Shown piece by piece: positions 15,413-22,450 of a stretch of DNA of 25,815 nucleotides; the stretch's first letter is position 1, and every line of letters begins with the position of its first letter. The DNA comes from Brevundimonas sp. UBA5936 (GTDB lineage: Bacteria; Pseudomonadota; Alphaproteobacteria; Caulobacterales; Caulobacteraceae), in assembly GCA_002430835.1 (NCBI GenBank), contig DJDA01000089.1, forward strand, positions 1-25,815, given 5' to 3'. The position numbers and the translations under genes were made by a program. The notes below the pieces were generated by a model. The model saw nothing but the letters and a program-made list of their open reading frames with translations, was not told the DNA's origin and did not search any database.

Positions 15413-16342
15413 TCAGTCCTCGTTCTTCAGGAAGGCGTCGACCAGGGCGTCCAGCCGGTCAGGCTGATCGATCATGATGAAGTGCCGGGCGTCGTCGACG
15501 CGCTTCAGCGTCACGCCCGGCAGGGCGGCGTATTCGCGGCTCCACAGGGCGTCGGCCATGGCGGCAGGCGCCCCGCCGTCCGCGTCCGAGGCGTAGACCG
15601 CCCATATCGGCGTGGTCATGGCCGCCAGACCGGGCCGCGCATCGGTCGTCATCACCTCGCGGATCGCCGAGGCCATCGCCTGGCGGTTCGAGGCCATCGA
15701 CCAGTCGACCATGGCGGCGCGCCCGGCCTCGTCGCGCATCATGCCGACAGCGGTGCGTTCCTGCTGAACGCGGAAGGCCGCTTCGTCCGCGTTCAGGATG
15801 GAGGCGGCGGCCTGATCGGCGAAGGGCTTGGCCGTCTGCGGCGTGACCTGCGGGCCGAACATGGCGCTGAAGAAGGGCAGGCTGTCGACGCTCATCACGC
15901 GGCTGATCGCCTCGGGACGCTGTTGCGCCAGCAGAAGACCGCTGAGCCCGCCCATCGAATGGCCGATGACGGCGGGCCGGTCCAGCGTCGCCGCATAGCG
16001 CGCGAGTTCATCGACGGCGGGTTGGACGAAGGCGCCGTCGCCGTGCGTCCACGCCTCGCCCGCGAAACCGGCCAGTTGCACCAGATGGGCGCGATGCGTC
16101 GCCGACAGACGCCGGGCCAGCGGCCGCCACACCTCGCGCGAGGAGGCGAAACCGGGGATCAGGATCACGTCCGACCCCTGCCCCATCACCTCGACCGACA
16201 GCCGATCGGAGACGAAGGCGGGCGCTTCCGCTCGGGCCGGTTCGGCCTGGGCGGGAGAGACGATGCTGGCGGCGCTGAAGCCGACGGCGGCGGCCAGGAT
16301 GAAGGCGCGCAGGGTCTTGGCGGGGGCGGAGATCTTGGTCAT
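15413..16342 (-). CDS. Exported alpha/beta hydrolase
   Basis: This 309-residue protein begins with a Sec signal peptide (cleavage after AQA, residue 33) and contains an alpha/beta hydrolase domain. The nucleophile elbow GHSMGG is at 127-132 (Ser129), the oxyanion region is LIPGFASS, the acid is probably Asp253 or Asp255 in VYASDADGG, and the base is His287 in DARHFIMIDQP. The substrate is unknown; it probably acts in the periplasm. The ATG is preceded by AAAGGAA. An operator-like sequence lies about 105 bases upstream (16445-16460), resembling that of the neighbouring XRE regulator, so the gene may belong to its regulon. Confidence 0.88.
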   Translation of the reverse strand: MTKISAPAKTLRAFILAAAVGFSAASIVSPAQAEPARAEAPAFVSDRLSVEVMGQGSDVILIPGFASSREVWRPLARRLSATHRAHLVQLAGFAGEAWTHGDGAFVQPAVDELARYAATLDRPAVIGHSMGGLSGLLLAQQRPEAISRVMSVDSLPFFSAMFGPQVTPQTAKPFADQAAASILNADEAAFRVQQERTAVGMMRDEAGRAAMVDWSMASNRQAMASAIREVMTTDARPGLAAMTTPIWAVYASDADGGAPAAMADALWSREYAALPGVTLKRVDDARHFIMIDQPDRLDALVDAFLKNED

Positions 16343-16444
16343 GGCGTTTCCTTTGTGGGTTGGCCCTGCCCGCTGTTCAGCGCACAGCAGGGTTCGTTCC
16401 TCGGGGCGGCCCCGAAGAGGACGGCGATGAAGCGAAACAGGAGA

Positions 16445-16460
16445 GTAAGGTTTTCCTGAC
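16445..16460. promoter_or_regulatory. Degenerate copy of the XRE operator upstream of the hydrolase gene
   Basis: GTAAGGTTTTCCTGAC matches the palindrome GTAAGGTAAACCTTAC at 17095-17110 at 12 of 16 positions, with the outer GTAAGG fully kept. It lies between the XRE gene and the hydrolase start. The fit is by eye; binding is inferred. Confidence 0.45.
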
Positions 16461-16468
16461 TTTACGCG

Positions 16469-16666
16469 TCAGGCGTGCGGGTTCTCGAAGATGTCCTCGA
16501 CCGGCCGCTCGAACAGGGCGGCGATGCGATAGGCCAGGTCGAGCGAAGGGTCGTGCTTCTCGGTCTCCAGGGCGTTAACCGCCTGGCGCGACACCCCCAG
16601 CGCCTGCCCCAGTTGCTCCTGGGTCCAGTTGCGCTCGACGCGCAGCAATTTCAGCCGGTTCTTCAT
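16469..16666 (-). CDS. XRE-family helix-turn-helix repressor
   Basis: This 65-residue protein is a single Cro/CI-type helix-turn-helix domain: MKNRLKLLRVERNWTQEQLG, then QALGVSRQAVNALETEKHDPS and LAYRIAALFERPVEDIF. The recognition helix is GVSRQAVNALE. This form (YgzD-like) commonly acts as a dimer on short palindromes and is often paired with a small membrane protein, as here. The frame extends upstream, but the ATG at 16666 overlaps the stop of the membrane protein gene as TGATG, so translation is coupled. A clear palindromic operator lies at the operon promoter, and weaker copies lie nearby. Confidence 0.92.
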   Translation of the reverse strand: MKNRLKLLRVERNWTQEQLGQALGVSRQAVNALETEKHDPSLDLAYRIAALFERPVEDIFENPHA

Positions 16667-17073
16667 CAGTTCGACGACCGGATGAAGGGCGAAACCAGGC
16701 CAAAGGCCGCCCAGAACAGCGGATAGATCAGCCACGCCGGCAGATGCGGCGCCCCGGCGAACGTCTCGCCGAAGCCCCAGAAGGTCGCGGCCGCCATCGC
16801 CAGGCCGGAGGCGATGATGAACTGCTTGGCCGTGACCATGCGCACGAACTCATCGCTTTCCCGCATCAGGGCCAGCGTCGCCCAGATCTGGCCGATGACC
16901 GGAGCGGCCACGGCGGCCGCCAGCACCCAACCCGCAGGGCGCCCCATCACGCCGTCGAAGGCGTCGGTGGTCATCATCGCCACGCAGATCGCCACATAGG
17001 GGACCATGAAGGCGAACGTCCGCAGGACGTAGCGGCGCCCGGCGGGGGTCTGTTGTTTGGAAAGGGTCAACAT
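16666..17073 (-). CDS. Small four-helix membrane protein paired with XRE repressor
   Basis: This 135-residue protein has four likely hydrophobic spans (about 20-38, 46-64, 84-100 and 109-128) and no catalytic motif. I recognise no named family, although small membrane proteins are often encoded directly before repressors of this kind. It could be a sensor or sequestering partner of the repressor, or a stress protein; no function can be assigned. The ATG is preceded by GGAG. Its promoter carries an 18-bp palindrome over the -10 element. Confidence 0.82.
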   Translation of the reverse strand: MLTLSKQQTPAGRRYVLRTFAFMVPYVAICVAMMTTDAFDGVMGRPAGWVLAAAVAAPVIGQIWATLALMRESDEFVRMVTAKQFIIASGLAMAAATFWGFGETFAGAPHLPAWLIYPLFWAAFGLVSPFIRSSN

Positions 17074-17093
17074 GGCAGGCGCTCCTGACTTTG

Positions 17094-17111
17094 TGTAAGG
17101 TAAACCTTACA
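17094..17111. promoter_or_regulatory. Palindromic operator of the membrane protein/XRE operon
   Basis: TGTAAGGTAAACCTTACA is an inverted repeat with 8-bp perfect arms around a two-base AA centre. It covers the predicted -10 of the operon promoter, the usual place for autorepression by a Cro/CI-type protein. That the adjacent XRE protein binds it is inferred. Confidence 0.75.
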
Positions 17112-17131
17112 TCACCAATGTGTCATGTCAA
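17104..17131 (-). promoter_or_regulatory. Promoter of the membrane protein/XRE operon
   Basis: Reading the minus strand, TTGACA (17131-17126) is followed after 16 bases by TAAGGT (17109-17104). The predicted transcript start is near 17097, about 24 bases before the ATG. The -10 lies within the palindrome and the -35 within a weaker operator copy, so a bound repressor would block both. Confidence 0.6.
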
Positions 17132-17137
17132 CCTGAC
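17122..17137. promoter_or_regulatory. Second operator-like sequence
   Basis: GTCATGTCAACCTGAC matches the main palindrome at 12 of 16 positions; its centre is 27 bases from that of the main site, and it overlaps the predicted -35 of the minus-strand promoter. Confidence 0.4.
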
Positions 17138-17162
17138 TTTTTATCAGCCTGTCCTGACTTTC

Positions 17163-17191
17163 TTGCCAGCCGCTTCGGCGGCCCCTAGCTT
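17163..17191 (+). promoter_or_regulatory. Promoter of the DUF4892-like gene, probably leaderless
   Basis: TTGCCAG, 14 bases, then CCTAGCTT fits the Caulobacter housekeeping pattern. The expected transcript start falls at about 17197-17198, which is the ATG itself. The gene has no ribosome site, consistent with a leaderless message. Confidence 0.5.
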
Positions 17192-17197
17192 GTCGGC

Positions 17198-17773
17198 ATG
17201 CGTAGCCTTCCCGCCTTCGTCCTGGCCGTTCTGACGGCCGTCGCGCCCCTTGCGGCGTCCGCCGCCTCGCCTGCCCCGCCCCCGGTCGAGCAGGACGTGC
17301 GGGGCGCGCGTGACCATGACGACCTGCCGCGCATGGACGGCGCGCGCATCCGCGCCTGGCGTCAGTTGTCGGTGGCCGAGATCACCCTGCCGACCGGCCC
17401 GGTGGCCGAAGGCGCCGCCCCGGAAAACGCCCTGCGCCTGCAGGGCCAGATCAGCCACCTGGACTACGCCATCCGCCCCGCCGTCGCGCCGATCGACATG
17501 GCGCGCCACTATGAGGAAGCGTTGCGCGAGGGCGGCTATGAAACCGTTTTCGCCTGCACCGGCATCGCCCGCTGCGGCTCGGGCATGGGGTCGTTGATCC
17601 TGCTCAGCGACAAGGTCGCGCCCGCCGGGTTCGCCGACGGCGTGTTCAACGATCAGCTGCGGGTGGTCGTGGCGCGCAAGGGTTCGACCTGGGTGCTGCT
17701 GCACATGACGCGCGGACCGGATCGGTCGCTGGTCTATCAGGCCGTGATCGAGGGCGCCCGTGAGCTCGACTAG
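17198..17773 (+). CDS. Secreted DUF4892-like protein
   Basis: This 191-residue protein starts with a signal peptide (cleavage near residue 23, ASA). The mature part resembles DUF4892: DHDDLPRMDGARIRAWRQLS, then IDMARHYEEALREGGYETVFACTGIARCG, with Cys120 and Cys126 likely to pair. It lacks the OmpA domain that such proteins often carry. The function is unknown; an envelope role is likely. The ATG is preceded by a good promoter but no ribosome site. Its stop overlaps the start of the methyltransferase gene by 14 bases, so the two are cotranscribed. The repressor sites between this gene and the divergent XRE operon may influence it. Confidence 0.72.
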   Translation: MRSLPAFVLAVLTAVAPLAASAASPAPPPVEQDVRGARDHDDLPRMDGARIRAWRQLSVAEITLPTGPVAEGAAPENALRLQGQISHLDYAIRPAVAPIDMARHYEEALREGGYETVFACTGIARCGSGMGSLILLSDKVAPAGFADGVFNDQLRVVVARKGSTWVLLHMTRGPDRSLVYQAVIEGARELD

Positions 17774-18425
17774 ACGGATCGCCGACCCCGCCCGCTTCAT
17801 CCGCGACAACACCCGCCTTCAGCCCGTCTCCCACACGCCCGAGATTGCCCTGTGGCTGGCCGACGAGGTCACGCCCATCTGGAAGCTGACGGAGGAAGAA
17901 CTGGGCGAGATGGGCCTGCCGCCGCCGTTCTGGGCCTTCGCCTGGGCGGGCGGACAGGCGCTGGCGCGCTGGCTGCTGGACCATCCCGACGAAGTCGCCG
18001 GGCGTCGCGTTCTGGACCTGGCGACGGGTTCGGGCCTGGTGGCGATCGCAGCGATGAAGGCGGGCGCGGCCTCGGTGCTGGCCGCCGACATCGATCCCTT
18101 CTGCGCCGCCGCCGTGGCTGCGAACGCTGAGGCCAACAGCGTCGAGATCGCCTTCACCGCCGACAATCTGCTGGAGGCGCCGCCCCAGGCGTTCGACCTG
18201 ATCTGCGCCGGGGACGTCTTCTATGAAGGACCGATGGCCGAGGCGATGCTGGCCTGGCTGAAGCAGGCGCGCGCGGCGGGGGCCGAGGTGCGGGTGGGCG
18301 ACCCCGGCCGCACCTACTTCCCGAAGGAGGGCCTCAGCCTGCTGGCCGAATACCGCGTGCCGACCACGCGCGAACTGGAGGACCAGGAGGTCAAGCGCAC
18401 GCGGGTCTGGGCGCTGGAGGCGTAA
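17760..18425 (+). CDS. Class I methyltransferase, probably ETF-beta lysine methyltransferase
   Basis: This 221-residue protein is a class I SAM-dependent methyltransferase. Motif I is VLDLATGSGL (84-93), the acidic end of the next strand is AADID, and GDVFYE (151-156) takes the catalytic-loop position. The segments IRDNTRLQPVSHTPEIALWL and MGLPPPFWAFAWAGGQALARWLLDHP are typical of bacterial homologues of METTL20, which methylate lysines on the beta subunit of electron transfer flavoprotein; some close relatives in this superfamily are PrmA-like. The start is a GTG overlapping the previous gene by 14 bases. No ETF genes are in the window, so the substrate is inferred from family resemblance. 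Confidence 0.82.
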   Translation: MSSTRRIADPARFIRDNTRLQPVSHTPEIALWLADEVTPIWKLTEEELGEMGLPPPFWAFAWAGGQALARWLLDHPDEVAGRRVLDLATGSGLVAIAAMKAGAASVLAADIDPFCAAAVAANAEANSVEIAFTADNLLEAPPQAFDLICAGDVFYEGPMAEAMLAWLKQARAAGAEVRVGDPGRTYFPKEGLSLLAEYRVPTTRELEDQEVKRTRVWALEA

Positions 18426-18432
18426 AAGCCCC

Positions 18433-19005
18433 TCAGGCGTCGCGCGGCAGGACGGTCAGCACCCGCGCCATGTGCTGATGGAAGGCTTCCATATAGTCGC
18501 GCAGGAACTGCTCGGTGCTGGCGACCGTGACGTTGCCGTCATCATCGATCAGGCCCGGCGTCATCTGGATATAGGCCTCGACCGTGTTCATCTGCGGCGC
18601 TTGCAGGAAGCCCAGGACGGGCCGCAGCGCCTGTTGCGCCACCGCCGTGCCGATCGAACCGGGCGAGGCGCCGATGACCGCCGTCGGCTTGTTCTTGAAG
18701 GCGTTGGTTCCATAAGGGCGGCTGGCCCAGTCCAGGGCGTTCTTCAGCCCGCCGGGCATGGAGCGATTGTATTCCGGCGTGACGATCAGGATGGCGTCCG
18801 AGCGCTTGATCGCCGCCTTGAAGGTCTCGGCCACGGCCGGATAGTCGGCGTCGTAGTCATAGGAATAGAGCGGCAGGTCGGCGAAACCGATCTCGTGGAA
18901 ATGCAGCTTCTCGGGCGCCAGCTTGACCAGGGCCTTGGCCAGCTTGCGGTTGATCGAGCCCTTGGACAGGCTGCCGATGATGTAGCCGACGTTATAGGTG
19001 GTCAT
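18433..19005 (-). CDS. NAD(P)H-dependent FMN reductase
   Basis: This 190-residue protein has the flavodoxin-like fold of the FMN reductase family (NAD(P)H:quinone or azo/chromate reductases). The FMN phosphate loop is GSLSKGSINRKLA (11-23), and the flavin-contacting TPEYNRSMPGGLKNALDWASRP starts at residue 76. It is a soluble dimer-type enzyme that reduces quinones or flavins. The frame extends to 19065, but the ATG at 19005 gives the family start. It lies 80 bases downstream of pncB on the same strand, in line with the Kef antiporter. The physiological acceptor is not defined by sequence. Confidence 0.92.
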   Translation of the reverse strand: MTTYNVGYIIGSLSKGSINRKLAKALVKLAPEKLHFHEIGFADLPLYSYDYDADYPAVAETFKAAIKRSDAILIVTPEYNRSMPGGLKNALDWASRPYGTNAFKNKPTAVIGASPGSIGTAVAQQALRPVLGFLQAPQMNTVEAYIQMTPGLIDDDGNVTVASTEQFLRDYMEAFHQHMARVLTVLPRDA

Positions 19006-19031
19006 GAGAGGCGTCCCGCTGAAATTATGGG

Positions 19032-19046
19032 CGGCGCCCGGCGCCG
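19032..19046. repeat. GC-rich inverted repeat between pncB and the FMN reductase gene
   Basis: CGGCGCC and GGCGCCG flank a single C, giving a strong short hairpin. No U-tract follows on the minus strand. It may weaken read-through or stabilise the end of the pncB message. Confidence 0.35.
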
Positions 19047-19085
19047 CTGATAGCCAAATGTCCAACCAAGCTTAGCGGTTCCGTC

Positions 19086-20396
19086 TCAGACGCGCACGGC
19101 CTGACGCCCGCGCCCCGCCTCGCCGAACACGCGCAGATAGCGTTCGATCTCGGCCCGGTCGCCGGTGGCCTTTTCGACGTTGTCCGACAGTTTCACCGCC
19201 GGACGCCCCGCCGCCTGCGTCACCTTGCAGACCAGCGACAGGGGCAGCAGTTCGGGCGCCTCGACAGGCGCGCAGTCGCGGAAGTCGTTGGTCAGATTGG
19301 TGCCCCAGCCGAAGCTGGTCCGCACCCGGCCCTTGAAATTGGCGTGGGCTGCCTCGATGCCGTCGACGTCCAGCCCGTCGGCCAGCACCAGCAGACGCTC
19401 GCGCGGGTCGCGGCCCTTGGACGCCCACCACTTCATGATGATCTCGCCGCCCTCGATCGGCGGGGCGGAATCGGGGCGGAAGCCCTTCCAGTCAGCCAGC
19501 CAGTCGGGCGCGTCGTCGAGGAAGGCTTGCGTGCCGAAGGCGTCCGGCAGGGCGATCAGCAGATTGCCGTCATAGGCCGCCCGCCATTCCTCCAGCACCC
19601 GATAGGGCGCCGCGCGCAGAGCCGCCTCGTCCTCGCCCGCCATGGCGGCCAGCACCATGGGCAGTTCGTGACCGTTGGTGCCGATGGCCTCAAGGTCGTT
19701 GTTCATGGCCAGCAGCACGTTGGAGGTGCCGATGAAGGCGCCGCCTAGCCCCTCCTTCAGCGCCTCGACGCACCAGCCCTGCCACAGGAAGCCGTGGCGG
19801 CGGCGCGTGCCGAAGTCGGACAGGGCCAGCGGCTCCAGTTTTCTCAGCCGCTCGATCTTGCTCCACAGCTTGGTCTTGGCGCGCGAATAGAGGATGTCCA
19901 GTTCGAACCGGCCCATGCGGCGCAAGGCGCGGCGGCTGCGCAGCTCGTTCAGGATCGACAGGGCGGGGATTTCCCACAGGGTGACGTCGGCCCAGCTTCC
20001 CGAAAACTCCAGCCGATACTGGCCGTCAGCGCTGCGCGACAGGTCGTAGTCCGGCAGGCGATAGTCAGCCAGCCACGCCAGAAAGTCCGGGCTGAAGATC
20101 TGCCTCACCCCATAGAAGGTGTTGCCGCCCAGCCAGATCAGTTCGCGATTGGTGAAGCGCAGGGACCGGGCGTGGTCCAGCTGGGCGCGCAGTTCGGCCT
20201 CGTCCACCTCATCGGCCACCCGCACCGATGTCGTGCGGTTGATGACCGAGAAGGTCACCGGCACGTCGCGGAACCGGCGCCAGATCAGCTGCAGCATCAG
20301 CAGCTTGTAGAAGTCGGTGTCCAGCAGGCTGCGGACGATGGGGTCCAGACGCCAGCCATGGTCATAGGCCCGCTTGGCCAGATCAATGCTCGCCAT
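19086..20396 (-). CDS. pncB: Nicotinate phosphoribosyltransferase
   Basis: PncB joins nicotinate and PRPP to nicotinate mononucleotide, using ATP, in the Preiss-Handler route to NAD. The 436-residue protein matches the bacterial PncB type: SLLDTDFYKLLMLQ at about 23-36, SDFGTRRRH (193-201), FIGTSNVLLA with the phosphate-binding GTSN (223-226), and GTNGHELPM (239-247) carrying the His that is phosphorylated in the bacterial enzyme (His243). The C-terminal part has SFGWGTNLTNDF. The ATG is 6 bases after the stop of the Kef gene, so the two are in one transcript. Cytoplasmic. Confidence 0.96.
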   Translation of the reverse strand: MASIDLAKRAYDHGWRLDPIVRSLLDTDFYKLLMLQLIWRRFRDVPVTFSVINRTTSVRVADEVDEAELRAQLDHARSLRFTNRELIWLGGNTFYGVRQIFSPDFLAWLADYRLPDYDLSRSADGQYRLEFSGSWADVTLWEIPALSILNELRSRRALRRMGRFELDILYSRAKTKLWSKIERLRKLEPLALSDFGTRRRHGFLWQGWCVEALKEGLGGAFIGTSNVLLAMNNDLEAIGTNGHELPMVLAAMAGEDEAALRAAPYRVLEEWRAAYDGNLLIALPDAFGTQAFLDDAPDWLADWKGFRPDSAPPIEGGEIIMKWWASKGRDPRERLLVLADGLDVDGIEAAHANFKGRVRTSFGWGTNLTNDFRDCAPVEAPELLPLSLVCKVTQAAGRPAVKLSDNVEKATGDRAEIERYLRVFGEAGRGRQAVRV

Positions 20397-20402
20397 ACCT
20401 GC

Positions 20403-22268
20403 TCAGTCCGCCTTCTGTGCAGCCGGTTCGATGACGGCCTCGGGCGGGGCCTCGTCCTCATTGACCAGACGCCCTTCGCGGTGCGGCTTGATGTAGGGCG
20501 TCGGCTGCGGCGTCGGCATATTGCCCCGCATCAGGGCGGCCCCGGCCTTCAGCCCGCCGGTCAGATCCAGGTCCAGGCGCGCCTCGTCGCGACGGCGCAC
20601 GTCGGCGATGACGTCGGCGACCTCGTCTTCCGGCAGGCCCAGCTCCTCCAGCACGGCCTGGCCGAACCGGAGGGCGGACTCAAAGGTCTCACGCACCTGA
20701 TAGTCGACCCCCGCCTGGATCAGGCGCAGCGAGTGGCCGCGGTCGAAGGCCCGCACCATCAGCTTCACGCCGGGGAACTCGGACTTGACCAGTTGCACGA
20801 TCTTGTCGGCGGCCTCCGGCTTGTCGACGCAGACCAGCACCGCCTCGGCCTTGCCCGCGCCCGAGGCCCGAAGCGTGTCGAGGCGCGTGCCGTCGCCGTA
20901 GTAGACCTTGAAGCCGAAGTTGCCGGCCGCCTGGATCATCTCCACATCGTTCTCGATGATCGACACGTCCACGTCGCGCGCCAGCAGCGGCTGCGACACC
21001 ACCTGGGCGAAACGGCCGAAGCCGATGATCAGCACCTGGCCGCGCAGGCCGTCGGCGGCGTCCACGCCCTCGGCGTCTTCCGGCGACAGGCCCGCTTCCT
21101 TCGGCAGGAGCCGTTTCAGCGCCAGGGTCGTCAGCGGCGTCAGCGCCATCGACAGGATGACGATGGCCGTCAGGGCCGCGCCCGCCTGGGCGTCGATCAC
21201 CCCCGCCGTGGCGGCCGCGCTGTAGAGGACGAAGGCGAACTCGCCGCCTTGCGCGAACAGGGCCGCGCGCTCGATCGCCTCATGGTGGCGCGCCTTGAAC
21301 ACGCGGGCGACGACATAGATGACCAGGGCCTTGACCACCATGAAGGCCGCCAGCCCCGCCAAGACGATGCGCCAGTCGTTGACGACCACGCCGATGTCCA
21401 GCGCCATCCCGACCGACAGGAAGAACAAGCCCAGCAGAATGGCGCGGAACGGCTCGACGTCCGCTTCCAGCTGATGCCGGAAGGTCGAGTCGGACAGCAG
21501 CACCCCGGCCAGGAAGGCGCCCATGGCCATCGACAGGCCGACCCCGTCCATGATCCAGGCCGTGCCCGCCACCACCAGCAGGGCGGCGGCCGTCATCACC
21601 TCGCGCCCGCCGTTGCGGGCCAGGAAGCGGAACACCGGATTGATGGCGTAGATGCCCACGACCAGCACGCCCACCAGGGCCGCCAGGGCCAGGCCGATCG
21701 ACTGCCACAGGGGCGTCGTGCTCTCGGCCGACTGCCCCATCGACGCGCCCAGCAGGGCGACGATGGCCAGCAGAGGCACGATGGCCAAATCTTCGAACAG
21801 CAGGATGGACACCGCCCGCTGTCCGCTGGGCGTCGGCAGGTCGCCGCGCTCTTCCAGCATCTGCACGATGACGGCGGTCGAGGACATGACGAAGCCCATG
21901 GCCCCGACAAAGGCCACCGGCGCCGAAACGCCCGCCGCCATGGCCACCAGCGTCAGGGCCAGACCCGCCAGACCGACCTGGGCCGAACCCAGGCCGAAGA
22001 TTTCCTTGCGCATCCCCCACAGCCGCTTGGGCCGCATCTCCAGACCGATGATGAACAGGAAGATGACCACGCCGAACTCGGCGACATGCAGGATGGTCTG
22101 CGGCTCGCGGAACAGGGCCAGGCCGAAAGGACCGATGGCGACGCCCGCCGCCAGATAGCCGAGCACCGAGCCCAGCCCCAGCTTGCGGAAGATCGGCACG
22201 GCCACCACGCCCGCCGCCAAGAGGGCCGCCACATGGCCCAGTTCCAGTCCCGTCGCAGCCTCGGCCAT
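20403..22268 (-). CDS. Kef-type K+/H+ antiporter (CPA2 family) with KTN/RCK domain
   Basis: This 621-residue protein is a monovalent cation:proton antiporter of the KefB/KefC type. The first 385 residues contain about twelve hydrophobic spans, with GLEMRPKRLW, SSTAVIVQMLEERGDL, LLFEDLAIVPLL (Asp160, a conserved transport residue) and FFLSVGMALDI. A cytoplasmic NAD(H)-binding RCK domain follows, starting IIGFGRFAQ (414-422) with the acidic strand end at IIEND. KTN-type ending HSLRLIQAGVDYQVRETFESAL is kept. The last 70 residues are an acidic, low-complexity tail. E. coli KefB/KefC release K+ when electrophiles form glutathione adducts; regulation here is unknown. The ATG is preceded by AAGGGTGA. 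pncB follows 6 bases downstream. Confidence 0.93.
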   Translation of the reverse strand: MAEAATGLELGHVAALLAAGVVAVPIFRKLGLGSVLGYLAAGVAIGPFGLALFREPQTILHVAEFGVVIFLFIIGLEMRPKRLWGMRKEIFGLGSAQVGLAGLALTLVAMAAGVSAPVAFVGAMGFVMSSTAVIVQMLEERGDLPTPSGQRAVSILLFEDLAIVPLLAIVALLGASMGQSAESTTPLWQSIGLALAALVGVLVVGIYAINPVFRFLARNGGREVMTAAALLVVAGTAWIMDGVGLSMAMGAFLAGVLLSDSTFRHQLEADVEPFRAILLGLFFLSVGMALDIGVVVNDWRIVLAGLAAFMVVKALVIYVVARVFKARHHEAIERAALFAQGGEFAFVLYSAAATAGVIDAQAGAALTAIVILSMALTPLTTLALKRLLPKEAGLSPEDAEGVDAADGLRGQVLIIGFGRFAQVVSQPLLARDVDVSIIENDVEMIQAAGNFGFKVYYGDGTRLDTLRASGAGKAEAVLVCVDKPEAADKIVQLVKSEFPGVKLMVRAFDRGHSLRLIQAGVDYQVRETFESALRFGQAVLEELGLPEDEVADVIADVRRRDEARLDLDLTGGLKAGAALMRGNMPTPQPTPYIKPHREGRLVNEDEAPPEAVIEPAAQKAD

Positions 22269-22450
22269 CGCTCACCCTTATGCTTGAGCCTTCATAGTGG
22301 GGACGAAAGGACTGAATAGCGAGGGGGTTCCTCACCACAGCATCTGCGCCACAGGGCGGCGGCGATGCGCCTACGCGAAGAACCTTCGCCTTAGTTCCGC
22401 CGAACATCGTCATTCTTCATGGACGAGACAGGGTTGGAGGAGATCGATCA

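Larger units (their letters stand above)
17084..17161. repeat. Three copies of CCTGACTTT in the control region
   Basis: The 9-mer CCTGACTTT occurs at 17084-17092, 17132-17140 and 17153-17161, all in the same orientation, and a fourth copy is at 16455-16463 beside the hydrolase operator-like site. The second and fourth copies overlap operator-like sequences. Their role is unknown. Confidence 0.6.

Noticed and set aside
16570..16585. TTAAC half-site as a third CtrA box
   Set aside because: It lies inside the XRE coding sequence and has no second half-site at the right spacing.
19794..22319. A very long plus-strand open frame of 841 codons
   Set aside because: It lies opposite kef and the start of pncB; its translation is low-complexity Gln/His/Arg/Gly with no domain, the usual shadow of a high-GC gene.
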